A DNA stretch of 64,000 nt, from contig JAQXLY010000028.1 of assembly GCA_029012365.1 (NCBI GenBank), positions 90,786 to 154,785 of the forward strand, read 5' to 3'. Source of the DNA: Lachnospiraceae bacterium (GTDB lineage Bacteria; Bacillota; Clostridia; Lachnospirales; Lachnospiraceae). Under the pieces are notes generated by a model. That model did not search any database, was not told the origin of the DNA, and was given only the letters and a program-made list of their open reading frames with translations. Shown here piece after piece: positions 52,898 through 61,814 of the stretch (position 1 is its first letter; each line of letters starts with the position of its first letter). The position numbers were made by a program, and so were the translations under genes.

Positions 52898-53251
52898 TTA
52901 TAAAAGCTCGTGCAGCTTTTCCATAATTTCCGAAACAGCCGAAAGCTTTGCTTCTTCAATGAGAATTTTCCCTGCATCCGCATTCTTCTTCGCTGCTGCC
53001 AGGGATGCTTCCCACTGCGCCGGAATCACCGTTGCCTTCTTAAGGAGCGTCTCCTTAAAGCTCTCTGTATCCTTCGTTGTTTTTTTCGAGGCACTCCAGA
53101 GTGCCTTGAAAATGTCATAGATGTTTGCTTTCGCCTTAAGTACATTGCTCTCGTCCCTTCGACCGTCAGAAGCGAGTGCCGACGCCTCCTCTAACGTCTG
53201 CTGCTTTCTCATATCCAAAAAAGCAAAAAAATCTTTTTCTAATTCGTTCAT
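52898..53251 (-). CDS. Helical hypothetical protein paired with the ArsR gene
   Basis: 117 aa, soluble, Lys/Ala/Glu-rich, probably all helical. No motif recognised. AGGGAGGATTGATTCT precedes the ATG. Operon with ArsR-DUF2087 suggests it is the effector or the regulated product; function unknown. Confidence 0.7.
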   Translation of the reverse strand: MNELEKDFFAFLDMRKQQTLEEASALASDGRRDESNVLKAKANIYDIFKALWSASKKTTKDTESFKETLLKKATVIPAQWEASLAAAKKNADAGKILIEEAKLSAVSEIMEKLHELL

Positions 53252-53379
53252 AGAATCAATCCTCCCTAATTTATTTTGATATCTATCTAATTGACGTTTT
53301 GTATTATACTCATAAAGTTACTATTTGTCAATATGTTTTTATAAATATCTAATTAGAATCGCAACAATTCATCATTTCA

Positions 53380-53393
53380 GTGTGTAATCGTTG
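53380..53393 (+). repeat. 14-nt fragment of the palindromic element
   Basis: GTGTGTAATCGTTG matches the left flank of copy 2 (39230-39243) exactly, and 13 of its bases match copy 1 (1-13). After that the sequence diverges. It may be a decayed end or a chance match. Confidence 0.35.
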
Positions 53394-53456
53394 CGTATCA
53401 AGCTATATCACCAATACGTTTTTTGCAATGTTTTTTTGCAATTTCAATAGCAAACT

Positions 53457-54641
53457 CTATAGCAAGGATTCGATAAGCTTCCAGGCTTCCTCTGCATTAC
53501 TTGGATATACAATGATAAGCAAATCATCCTGCATGAATTTTATTTTATTATTTTCATTCGTAAGGATATTGATCACCTGCTCTTTGGTCAGTGAACGAAT
53601 ATCACCCAAACATCCGTCAAGGTCATAGATATCCGGTTCACCAAGAATACACCAATGCATTGTAGTGTAGCCCGTGGCATCATAATAATCGTGATTTTTC
53701 ACCATTTCCTCAGCTGCATGCGCAACATAGTGACCCTCATAATGAACAGGCATTCCATTCTTAAGTGAAACGTATGTGCTCTCCTCAATAAAACCAAAGC
53801 TTTCAAAATCAGGAATATACTCTATAAATGCATCCGGTGTTTCGGAAATTGTTGAATTCGTATAGTTATCCCCTGCAGTTATAGGGAATAAATTAAAGTC
53901 AAGCGGATGCTCCCAAAACCAGTCAAACACTTCCACCAGTGATGCATAGCTATCGTTCCAGGACGCTGAAATATGATACCAGCCTTTATCGGTTTGAAAA
54001 GTCAATGACTTTTCGGCATCCTCTCTTCCTCTGGCAACAATCTGTATGCCGTCTCTCTCGGTAACAGTTACCTCAGGCTCCAAAATATTACCGTTTTCAT
54101 CTATCGCTACATCGATACAATCCTTCACAACAGGAATCTCATCAAAGCCTGCAAGAACCTTTAAATCACTATAATCCTTAACTCCGTCAGTGCTTCTTCT
54201 GCCCCAAAACAGTTCCACACAATACAGACTGCCGTCCTCATTATACCGGGCTGCCAGATTGAACAGCGGGTGAGAGTCAATAACCGGAATCACTCCGTTT
54301 GTTTCCAATTCGCCGCGCTTATCGGAAAAGTATCTTGTCTCGGCATAGGGAAAAGCTGACAAATCAAGACTGGCCGAATCACTCGAATTTCCACCTGTAC
54401 CAGTATTGCAATACTTGAAATAATCGTCAGCCGAATATCCGGCATTCCATTTCTGAATTGTATTCGCTCCGGTATCATTGTGAAGAGCAAACGCTGTGAC
54501 AACCACAAGACACAGGCAGGCAGCCATTGCCCCCCATTTTATCCACATAGGCTGTTTCTTCTTTAATTGTACAGTTCCTGCTTCATTGATAAAGCTTTCA
54601 TCAATTCCTTCCATTATTTCGTATAATTCTTCTTTCTTCAT
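53457..54641 (-). CDS. Membrane-anchored anti-sigma-like protein
   Basis: 394 aa. Short cytoplasmic N-terminus (EELYEIMEGIDESFINEAG), one helix near 33-54 (WGAMAACLCLVVVTAFAL), then a large extracytoplasmic domain. Overlaps the sigma gene by 4 nt (ATGA). Topology and position fit an anti-sigma factor; this is inference. The rest is family-unknown. Confidence 0.75.
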   Translation of the reverse strand: MKKEELYEIMEGIDESFINEAGTVQLKKKQPMWIKWGAMAACLCLVVVTAFALHNDTGANTIQKWNAGYSADDYFKYCNTGTGGNSSDSASLDLSAFPYAETRYFSDKRGELETNGVIPVIDSHPLFNLAARYNEDGSLYCVELFWGRRSTDGVKDYSDLKVLAGFDEIPVVKDCIDVAIDENGNILEPEVTVTERDGIQIVARGREDAEKSLTFQTDKGWYHISASWNDSYASLVEVFDWFWEHPLDFNLFPITAGDNYTNSTISETPDAFIEYIPDFESFGFIEESTYVSLKNGMPVHYEGHYVAHAAEEMVKNHDYYDATGYTTMHWCILGEPDIYDLDGCLGDIRSLTKEQVINILTNENNKIKFMQDDLLIIVYPSNAEEAWKLIESLL

Positions 54642-55204
54642 AATTCGAATCCCCTTTCCAAAAGGTAGCTGCGTAATTTCTTCCGAAGACGGTTTAGATT
54701 CACGGATACAGAGTTTTCACTCATACCACATCGCTTTGCGATATCAGCAACACTGTCTGAGTACCAATACCTGCATACAAACATGACTCTCTTCTCTTGC
54801 GGCAGGCTTCCCAGAAACGCATTGATTGCTTTCATCAGTTCACTTTTATCAAGTTCCTGATATGGCTCAGTCCCACCGGAAACACATTCCGCCAACTCAT
54901 CCAATACAATTGCTATCTGCCCGTTTCCTCTTTTATCCGCATTCATCCTCTTATATAGATTAAAGGATATATTTCTTGTAAGCTTACCGAGGAATGCCCT
55001 GAACATACCCGGTCGATTCGGCGGAATAACATTCCAGGCTCTTAGATATGTATCATTTACGCATTCTTCGGCATCCTCCGGGTTCTTCAATATGTTTCTT
55101 GCAATAGAGCTGCAATAGCTTCCATACTTCTCCGAGGTTTCTGCTATCGCTTTTTCATCTCTGTCAAAATACAACTGAATAATCTCGTTATCTTCCATGG
55201 CCAT
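54638..55204 (-). CDS. ECF-type RNA polymerase sigma factor
   Basis: 188 aa. Sigma region 2: NPEDAEECVNDTYLRAWNVI. Region 4: SVADIAKRCGMSENSVSVNL. Start MAMEDNE after AGGAGGTACTTACCAC. Paired with the 53457-54641 membrane protein, probably a surface-signal circuit. Confidence 0.9.
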   Translation of the reverse strand: MAMEDNEIIQLYFDRDEKAIAETSEKYGSYCSSIARNILKNPEDAEECVNDTYLRAWNVIPPNRPGMFRAFLGKLTRNISFNLYKRMNADKRGNGQIAIVLDELAECVSGGTEPYQELDKSELMKAINAFLGSLPQEKRVMFVCRYWYSDSVADIAKRCGMSENSVSVNLNRLRKKLRSYLLERGFEL

Positions 55205-55288
55205 GTGGTAAGTACCTCCTTTCATCTATATAGACAACTTTTTGATTCGAATCTTACACAGCTTTCAGATTTTTTTCATTATTTCAAA

Positions 55289-55317
55289 AATCGCCGAGGG
55301 CTATGACCTCAGCGATT
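55289..55317 (-). terminator. Terminator after the DUF2441-like remnant
   Basis: AATCGCCGAGG pairs with CCTCAGCGATT with one mismatch; minus-strand tail ATTTTTGAAAT. Confidence 0.65.
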
Positions 55318-55383
55318 AAAAATGAGTTTTCTGCATGGCATTTGCTGCTTGCCTATATTTACTCAGTTTACTATTTTACAATT

Positions 55384-55929
55384 CTAATACTCTATCTCTT
55401 TCACAACCTTGTTTGTTCCATCCGAAACCAACTCAAAAATAGGATTCTCAGATTGCTTTCCGGCAAAATAATTTTCTGCAAGCTTCATCGCTTTTTCAAA
55501 ATTACAGTGCTCAACAGCTTCATATGCTTCGTTATATAATACCTGATCATATCTTACAATTCTGCTGTCATCAACATCAACCATAAGTATTTTCACTTCT
55601 TCCTTTGTCTTATCCCCACAATTAATCCAGTCCTCCATAGCACATTGTACTGCTTCTTCTAAAGTTTCACAGTAAAATACACAGTTTATTCTACTAACCG
55701 CGTCAGGGAATAAAATCTGCCTTGTATATTCAAAAATAGCTTCCGTTGCATCCTTTGGGCATGTCTTATACGATCTAAGCTCCATATCACGTATCTGTCT
55801 CTCAAGATATAATGCGGAATAATAAGTTGCATAAAACACTTCTTTGTTTTTCTTAAGTGCCATAATAAATGGTTCTGCATCTTTATAGCGTTTGTTAAAA
55901 TCCTTCTTAATCTTATTCCCATCGTCCGT
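55384..55929 (-). pseudogene. DUF2441-like protein, N-terminus missing
   Basis: Protein-like reading begins at the TGA (55930-55932) inside the end of the NUDIX-GNAT gene, with no start codon or ribosome site until a weak ATG at 55863. The C-terminal part LFPDAVSRINCVFYCETLEE resembles DUF2441 (seen from memory). It may be translated from the ATG as a 159-aa protein, but an N-terminal domain appears to be lost. Confidence 0.5.
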
Positions 55930-56986
55930 TCACATCGAAGAAATATCCCAGATTAATACGGACCTCCTGTCTTTCAATATCCTTATTTGTATAACAGCAT
56001 TTATCAAATCCAATCAGTTCAAACCCTTGATGCAAATAAAAGCCGATGGCATTTGTGTTGCAGGATTGCGTTTCCAGAATGAGAGCCCTTCGCTTTTGCT
56101 CTTTCGCAACTTCCTTAGCCTTATCCATAAGAAGCTTCCCATACCCCTGTTTCTGTAGTTCATCACATACCCACAGTTCCGTTACCATCAACCTGTTCGA
56201 CCAATTCTCAGGGCACACTTCAATACATGCAAGCAACTCGCCATTAGCCCCAATTATGCCGTAAGCCTCGGCATCCTCCCAATGATCCTGATACAAACTA
56301 TCGGGAAAATCATATTCATCCGGCGTATGAACAATCTCTTTTTCTGCTTTCTTACGAATCAGATGAATCGAGCATCCTCTTTCATCCATAGGAGATATTT
56401 CCACATCATAAAAGCTGTCACTTCTTGTAACCATCATGATTGGAGTTCCCTTCCAGTGCTCCTTTGGCAAATACCTGATTGCGTATTTGGGCTCTTCCAG
56501 ATCCGGCAACATCTCAAATACCCGCCAAGTCGCCAGCTTCTCCTTCATCTTGAAAATAACGCTTTTCTCTACCCACTGATAAGCAACAGTCTCACCTTCC
56601 TGTAATGTTACTGCAGACTTCTCACAAGACACAGTAGCCAAATACACCACATAATGGCAATGATTTTTGCTTACAGTCATCCTTCCTATCTCAAGCAACG
56701 TATCTGCCCAAATCCCTGTTTCTTCATGCAGCTCCCTCTTTGCACATTCCAAAGGTTTTTCGCCCTGTAAAGCAGAACCACCGGCAGTAAGTTCCCAGCA
56801 GCCCGGATATCCTTCTTTTCGGAAATCTCTCTGCATTAACAAATAAGTTCCATCTATATGCCTTACCGCTATGTCACAAACCAAATGATATTCCTCATCA
56901 GAAAAAGCAGACTCTTCTCCCCGGACAAGAACTTTCCCTTCAACTTTATTAAAATCTCTGTCGTAACAATCCCATAACTCACTCAT
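55913..56986 (-). CDS. NUDIX hydrolase-GNAT acetyltransferase fusion
   Basis: 357 aa. N-terminal NUDIX domain: box GGSALQGEKP...REL.EETGI at about 67-90 with all catalytic Glu present. C-terminal GNAT domain: LWVCDELQKQGYGKLLMDKA binds acetyl-CoA, and TNAIGFYLHQGFELIGFD ends the fold. The region between (about 160-200) is a linker. The two activities together are unusual; substrate unknown. GGGAGAATAATC precedes the ATG. Confidence 0.87.
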   Translation of the reverse strand: MSELWDCYDRDFNKVEGKVLVRGEESAFSDEEYHLVCDIAVRHIDGTYLLMQRDFRKEGYPGCWELTAGGSALQGEKPLECAKRELHEETGIWADTLLEIGRMTVSKNHCHYVVYLATVSCEKSAVTLQEGETVAYQWVEKSVIFKMKEKLATWRVFEMLPDLEEPKYAIRYLPKEHWKGTPIMMVTRSDSFYDVEISPMDERGCSIHLIRKKAEKEIVHTPDEYDFPDSLYQDHWEDAEAYGIIGANGELLACIEVCPENWSNRLMVTELWVCDELQKQGYGKLLMDKAKEVAKEQKRRALILETQSCNTNAIGFYLHQGFELIGFDKCCYTNKDIERQEVRINLGYFFDVNGRWE

Positions 56987-57021
56987 GATTATTCTCCCGC
57001 ATGATCTATTTTTTCAGATAC

Positions 57022-57174
57022 TCACAAAGCAGACTTAGTTTCTTGTGAAAGTAAAATCGCTCCGTCCTTTAATATCACTGCACTACTTTCCCGGCGTATT
57101 TTTGTGTAGGTTTCAAAACGATTCTCGCACAAAATATCAACCTTTTGTATATCTGTTCTCCAGTACAAATTCAC
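57022..57174 (-). pseudogene. NUDIX hydrolase N-terminal remnant
   Basis: A reading of about 50 codons from a possible GTG encodes VDILCENRFETYTKIRRESS then AVILKDGAILLSQETK and a stop. This is the first strand of a NUDIX fold; the box and the rest are gone. No ribosome site was seen. The rest of 56987-57260 shows nothing supportable. Confidence 0.55.
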
Positions 57175-57260
57175 TATATTTCATTCAAAAAATGCCCTGC
57201 ATTCTAAAGAGCCTTTGTTGCTTACCTGTGTCTTACCGAGAGCTACCCAGGTACAAATGG

Positions 57261-58091
57261 TTACTCACGATACCACCGAGGGATGGGATTCTCCATGCTG
57301 TCAAACATGTTCAGCACGCTTTTGTTGAGAGTCATAACTGAATCAAGCTCATCCGGAGCCCAATACTTAGCCCAAACAATGGAAGTAATGGCGCTTGTGG
57401 CAAAATATAGTGCAAATAACTTCCAAAATTCTTCTGGCACTTGATTCTCAAAATATCCATCAATTTGCCCTTTGGCAAAAATGGGATACTCAGTGCCGAT
57501 TCGATTGAACTCATACCAGGGATCTCCGATGTTGTCGAAGTCCACAGTGTGCCAGTCGATGACCCACAATTTCCCTCCGTTAATAATTTAGTTTCCCATG
57601 TGATAATCACCATGATGATGGCACAGAGGACGCGATTTCAGAAGATATTTATTTTCTTCAATAAAACGCAGAATTCTTTCATCCCCTACAAATGAAATTT
57701 CTTCTTTGAGGAATGCCTCCAACCTTGGTTCAATTACTTCAAAATATCGGTCATACCAATTTTTTGAAGTATCTACTTTAGGAGAATTTTCATGTATTTT
57801 CCGGAGAATACTCCCCGCCTGCACACCATAAGCGTACTGCTCACAGTAGGATGCTTTAGGAAGAACTTTTTCCGCTTCCTCTCCCTCTACCCAAGAAAGC
57901 AGAGTATAAACCTTTGCGTCCTCATCGCATTTTTCAAAGGCAATACACTCTGGTACTGAAAGAGCTGCTTGGCTCAAATGGTTCAGATAGTCGTATTCAT
58001 TCTTTTTCCGTGTGTATTCAGCAGCATCAGCACTCCGTAGAAGGTATGTTAAACTGTCCTTTTCTACCCGATACTTTCTATCCCCAGACAT
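57261..58091 (-). pseudogene. APH-like phosphotransferase interrupted by in-frame TAA
   Basis: One continuous frame of about 276 codons with a TAA at 57588-57590. Before the stop: the catalytic loop HHHGDYHMGN. After it: the metal-binding LWVIDWH, in the same frame, then NIGDPWYEFNRIG. The family (aminoglycoside/choline-kinase-like) needs both parts. The N-terminus also looks short (begins MSGDRKYRV, stop four codons upstream). Probably dead. Confidence 0.8.
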
Positions 58092-58131
58092 TCCTTTTGA
58101 AATTTACCGAGCCCTTTAGAGCAAGGGATGA

Positions 58132-58152
58132 CAATAGAACGGAGTTCTATTG
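58132..58152 (-). other. Hairpin over the stop of the XRE/TPR gene
   Basis: CAATAGAAC-GGA-GTTCTATTG, perfect 9-bp stem including the stop codon. No T-run. It may protect the 3' end. Confidence 0.5.
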
Positions 58153-59259
58153 TATGTTACTTAATCTAACTATTAGTTGTTTGAAATCATCTGTTTCCCT
58201 AATGCAATCAAAAACTTTTCTTTGCAAGATGTTTAAGACCATGCCTGTTACCGTGCCTTCCCAATTCCTTCCAACTGTTTTAGGATTGAATGTGCATCTG
58301 TTGGCTAATATTGATTTGTATTTTTGTTCTTTTAAATCGGTGCAAGCATCATAATTGGTTGCAGTTTTTTCTGCTAATAGTAGATTTTCCATTACCTTTT
58401 CCGTATTGCCATTCTTACACCACAATTCTGCCAACAAACAATAATTCATACACAAGCGGCAATTATAAAACAAACTGTCTTCATCTTTATTTAAAACCAA
58501 CCTGTACAAATTGTTCGCAGTTTCAATAAGTTCAATTTTTTGCAAATCGGATAATTCCTTACCCATTAACCCATTTGATGCAAGCATACTTATAATTCCA
58601 GAAGAACAATCTATCATTGAGAGCAATAAATTTTGACATTGTTTAATTTGTTCTTCGCCTATATATATATGAGAAAGTAAATGTTCCCTACTTAAATACA
58701 TATCTGGCATTTCGTTTGCGAGTTTCAATGCTAAATCTTGTTTGCCAACATCTTTATAATTATAACATAAAATTTGTATAGCACTATGTCTTATTGAATC
58801 AGTGGTGCAATCTTCCAAAATCCGTTCGCATATACTGATTGCTTCTTCAACAAAGCCGTGCTCCGAACTGTACTTACAATGTTCTTCCGTATCGTTATAC
58901 TGAATTAAAGAATGGGATAGATTCAACATCCATTGATAATTTCGCGGATATTTAATCAGCACATCTCGACTTAAAACAATGTTGTCTAACATTTTCCCAA
59001 GCCGGTTGTTTTCACGATAAATCTTCTCATACTCTTTTAATTCTTCTGTCTCTTCGGTTTCTTTCATACAGAGTAATTCATCTGCAGATACACCGAAAAA
59101 ATTTGCGATTTGCGGAACAAGAGTTATATCCGGTAATGCTGTACCATTTTCCCACTTGCTTACCGCTTGGTATGATATGTTAAGATATGCTGCTAATTTT
59201 TCTTGTGTGATATCTTGTGCTTTCCTTAAAGATTTAATCTTATCTCCTATTTTCAACAT
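58147..59259 (-). CDS. XRE-family regulator with TPR-like sensor domain
   Basis: About 370 aa. HTH at 5-60 (SLRKAQDITQEKLAAYLNIS, YQAVSKWENGTALPDIT). The remaining 300 residues are helical with TPR-like spacing (LIKYPRNYQWMLNLSHSLIQ, DLALKLANEMPDMYLSREHL). This is a common Firmicutes class thought to sense peptides or stress. Start MLKIGDK after AAGGTGGTTTTTCT. Confidence 0.88.
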   Translation of the reverse strand: MLKIGDKIKSLRKAQDITQEKLAAYLNISYQAVSKWENGTALPDITLVPQIANFFGVSADELLCMKETEETEELKEYEKIYRENNRLGKMLDNIVLSRDVLIKYPRNYQWMLNLSHSLIQYNDTEEHCKYSSEHGFVEEAISICERILEDCTTDSIRHSAIQILCYNYKDVGKQDLALKLANEMPDMYLSREHLLSHIYIGEEQIKQCQNLLLSMIDCSSGIISMLASNGLMGKELSDLQKIELIETANNLYRLVLNKDEDSLFYNCRLCMNYCLLAELWCKNGNTEKVMENLLLAEKTATNYDACTDLKEQKYKSILANRCTFNPKTVGRNWEGTVTGMVLNILQRKVFDCIRETDDFKQLIVRLSNIQ

Positions 59260-59468
59260 AGAAAAACCACCTTGTAAAATTATTTCAAAGTACTTTGTAA
59301 GTATATTATAGCATGGTTTCTTGTGATTGGTATAACATATCAGTTTTATACAGTTCAACTGTGAGTTGAGTAAAATAGGTATGCAGAAAAATTGTGCGTG
59401 TACCGTATCGGTATCCACTCGACCGACCTATTTAAGTTTTTCTAACTGTTCGTCATACTGGAATTGGT

Positions 59469-59685
59469 TTACTTCTTATCTTTCACAAAGAACGAAATAC
59501 AAAACAAGGCAGCCATAATAATAACGTAGACTTTATAAAATACTCGTGTAATGTCTGAACCTATTTTTATACCTCCGATAAAACACCTTTCTCAATGTAG
59601 GATTGGACAGAGCACATAAAACAACGATTACTGCCACAAGAGGCATTACAAAGCTAATCAGTCTTAGTGTTCTTCTTGCTTTCAT
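59469..59685 (-). pseudogene. Frameshifted small two-helix membrane protein
   Basis: Frame 1 starts MKARRTLRLISFVMPLVAVI and gives one helix. The second part, SDITRVFYKVYVIIMAALFC then ISFFVKDKK, continues in another frame after about 59570. Together they resemble a small two-helix protein of Clostridia. The leader holds ATTTGAATTTGAC, as at the GNAT gene 62393. Confidence 0.5.
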
Positions 59686-59722
59686 ACAATCACACTTCTT
59701 TGTCAAATTCAAATCTTCTGTT

Positions 59723-60070
59723 CTATTCATCCCAATAATCTATCGTATCTTGAGGTGTAGTATCAATTCCAAACAACTGCCGCATAAAATCCTCTTTCTC
59801 ATGATAAAGATTGATTATTCGAATGTATTTATCTTCTATCCTATAAAACACATAATTTCTAGACACGAATATGTACCGATAATCTGACTCCACATCAAAC
59901 ATTTTCGATACCTCAGGACCCTTTTCTTCATAATCACAAAGCCCTCTTATTGTATCTGTTATGCTTTTGATAATTTTCTTTGCTTTATCCTCGCCATATT
60001 CTTGAGATATTGCCGATTTTAATGCACGTAGTTTATCCGCTGCATCAGGAGTATATTTTATCTTTTTCAA
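59723..60070 (-). CDS. relE: RelE/ParE-family toxin
   Basis: 115 aa. KYTPDAADKLRALKSAISQE at the N-terminus and YRIEDKYIRIINLYHEKEDF near the C-terminus match the RelE/ParE fold, an mRNA interferase or gyrase poison. The start is TTG and overlaps the antitoxin stop (ATTGA). Encoded directly after its antitoxin. Confidence 0.87.
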   Translation of the reverse strand: MKKIKYTPDAADKLRALKSAISQEYGEDKAKKIIKSITDTIRGLCDYEEKGPEVSKMFDVESDYRYIFVSRNYVFYRIEDKYIRIINLYHEKEDFMRQLFGIDTTPQDTIDYWDE

Positions 60071-60387
60071 TCAATTATCCCCAATTCCCGTTCCAAATCA
60101 TCTGCATCAATCCAACCTTCCATTTCAGCTCGCTCCTCTGCTCGCTTCAAATCAAGCATCAGCATAGCAACCGCCTGTTCCCTCAACGCTTCTTTGCTAT
60201 TCTTGGTAACAATAAAAGGAAGACCTTCAACATTTAAAGACTGCTGTATAAAGGTGTTAAATGCATCTGTCAATGTCATTCCGGTTTTTGCATAAATATC
60301 CTCGACCGCTCTTTTGATTTCTGAATTTATTCTTACTTGAAACGTTGAATCCTTTGGTGCAATAGCAACATTCAAATTTGTATCCAT
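60067..60387 (-). CDS. relB: RelB/DinJ-type antitoxin
   Basis: 106 aa. The ribbon-helix-helix opening is STFQVRINSEIKRAVEDIYA, followed by GMTLTDAFNTFIQQ, typical of RelB/DinJ. The C-terminus is acidic and binds the toxin. Start MDTNLN after GTGGAGGCATGTTTT. Confidence 0.87.
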   Translation of the reverse strand: MDTNLNVAIAPKDSTFQVRINSEIKRAVEDIYAKTGMTLTDAFNTFIQQSLNVEGLPFIVTKNSKEALREQAVAMLMLDLKRAEERAEMEGWIDADDLERELGIID

Positions 60388-60483
60388 AAAACATGCCTCC
60401 ACTTTTGTACATCATAACACTTCTTTCACTATATGTCTATACATTGTCATTACGCGCGCTTTTATGATATATATTTTCTATGC

Positions 60484-60885
60484 TTATTCACTCCAATTTT
60501 CAAGTTTCAAACCTTTCACTCTTTCAAACTCTTTAGTGTTATTAGTAACCACAGTATAACCTAATGCCTTTGCATGACCTGCGATCATCATGTCTAACGG
60601 TCCTATTGGAGTACCTGCTTTCTCTAAATCTGCTCGAATTTTCCCATAACTCTCAGCTGCCAAAGAATCAAAATTCATGATCTCAATATTTGCTAATAGC
60701 AAGGCTAGTGCAACTCTGTTCTTCTCTATCGCTTTGCTCTTTTCTACTCCATGTACCAATTCCGCATAAGTAACAGAAGAAATACATATATCTATTGGAT
60801 CATGCTCCTGCAAACGCATAAATACTTGCTCTGGTTTATGTTTAATCGCATAAATACATATGTTAGTATCTAACATATATCTCAT
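60484..60885 (-). CDS. vapC: VapC-type PIN-domain toxin
   Basis: 133 aa PIN ribonuclease. Acidic residues: MLDTNICIY (Asp), SVTYAELVHGVE (Glu), IGPLDMMIAGHA (Asp), then TNNTKEF. It overlaps the antitoxin by 4 nt. Members cleave tRNA or rRNA. Confidence 0.92.
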   Translation of the reverse strand: MRYMLDTNICIYAIKHKPEQVFMRLQEHDPIDICISSVTYAELVHGVEKSKAIEKNRVALALLLANIEIMNFDSLAAESYGKIRADLEKAGTPIGPLDMMIAGHAKALGYTVVTNNTKEFERVKGLKLENWSE

Positions 60886-61112
60886 AATTCATCTCGCTCC
60901 TGCTCCAATCTGCCATCTCTTCCATCTTTCATAAAATCATCTGAAAACATGTCTATTGCCTGCATAAATGAGCTCCATTTATTTGTTTTTGGTATTAATA
61001 GAACGATATCTCCAATTCGATTTACTGCAACTTCATCTGTATTAAATCTACACTCTTTTGGAAGTCTTACCGCTTGGCTTCTTCCATTTTCAAATACTTT
61101 TGCTGTCATCAT
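60882..61112 (-). CDS. vapB: VapB-type AbrB-fold antitoxin
   Basis: 76 aa. SpoVT/AbrB fold: KVFENGRSQAVRLPKECRF, then a C-terminal toxin-binding tail. The start ATG lies 9 nt after GGAG; a TTG three codons upstream is also in frame but lies on the ribosome site. Confidence 0.9.
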   Translation of the reverse strand: MMTAKVFENGRSQAVRLPKECRFNTDEVAVNRIGDIVLLIPKTNKWSSFMQAIDMFSDDFMKDGRDGRLEQERDEL

Positions 61113-61137
61113 AATAATCAACTCCTTCCTTATATTT

Positions 61138-61167
61138 AGTATATATCAAGGTATATATTTCGGTCAA
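61138..61167 (-). promoter_or_regulatory. vapBC promoter
   Basis: On the minus strand: TTGACC, 18 bp, TATACT. Two GTATATA units overlap the core and may be the VapB operator. Confidence 0.65.
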
Positions 61168-61177
61168 TATAATAAGA

Positions 61178-61240
61178 ATTTGCATCTCCAGAAAATTCAA
61201 ATTCATGCATACTTTCAATCTCTCCGCAAGACTGAAAATT
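61178..61240 (-). repeat. Direct repeat Z, after the SAP gene
   Basis: Shares blocks with 61813-61878: ATTTGCATC, AAATTCAAAT, CTTTCAATCTCT and AGACTGAAA, in the same order and spacing within a few bases. A 6-bp hairpin (GACTGA/TCAGTC, 61230-61247) overlaps its right end and the SAP stop codon. Confidence 0.75.
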
Positions 61241-61241
61241 A

Positions 61242-61814
61242 TCAGTCTAACGCAACAAGGTCAGACTTTTCATAATGATTGTGTCCTCGCAAACTCTTTT
61301 TATATTTCCAACACGTAATAGCTTCATCCAAACTTCTTCCCTGATTATCTTCAAAGAAATCTCGAATATATGTATTATACTCAAATTGCTTATCAATTGT
61401 TGTTTTTCCCTTTTTCTTTTCTTCTAAAATCTGATGATATGCATTAATTGCATCACCATATGTCTTTCCAGCATTGTTCTTTAACCATTTCTGGAACAAA
61501 ACATTAAAAGAAAAACTTTTACCTATTTTTCCTTTAAAAAAGGCTCTATGCTTTTCGGAACATACTATATTTGATTCAATTAGTGTATTCTCTGTAATTA
61601 ACCCAACATCTATTGTTGCTTTTCTTTTTGCAGAAGTTTCTAATACCTTACCTGTATCAAGAAAACAGGCAATCCTATCTGTAAGCTCAATCTTTCCACC
61701 CGAAACAGGCAGATTATTTTCTCTGCAAAACTCAACCAATTCTTCCTTCAAATAATAAAAACTTCGAAAAGTTTCTCCATCTAATTCCTTATTCAAATCT
61801 GGTCTTTCATCCAT
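61242..61814 (-). CDS. SAP-domain / DUF6434-like protein
   Basis: 190 aa. An N-terminal SAP-like helix pair (YYLKEELVEFCRENNLPVSG, KIELTDRIACFLDTG) suggests nucleic-acid binding. The C-terminal part (FNVLFQKWLKNNAGKTYGDA, NTYIRDFFEDNQGRSLDEAI, CWKYKKSLRGHNHY) recalls DUF6434, named from memory. Start set at MDERPDL after GGAGAGG. Flanked by direct repeats Y and Z, so it looks like a mobile cassette. Function unknown. Confidence 0.78.
   Translation of the reverse strand: MDERPDLNKELDGETFRSFYYLKEELVEFCRENNLPVSGGKIELTDRIACFLDTGKVLETSAKRKATIDVGLITENTLIESNIVCSEKHRAFFKGKIGKSFSFNVLFQKWLKNNAGKTYGDAINAYHQILEEKKKGKTTIDKQFEYNTYIRDFFEDNQGRSLDEAITCWKYKKSLRGHNHYEKSDLVALD

Noticed and set aside
57045..57341. 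98-codon plus-strand ORF near the NUDIX remnant
   Set aside because: No ribosome site, antisense to the NUDIX and phosphotransferase remnants, low-complexity product.
61242..61260. Integron attC core (GTTAGAC) at the SAP gene end
   Set aside because: The match to GTTRRRY lies within the last codons of the gene, there is no paired RYYYAAC at the other edge and no integrase in the window.
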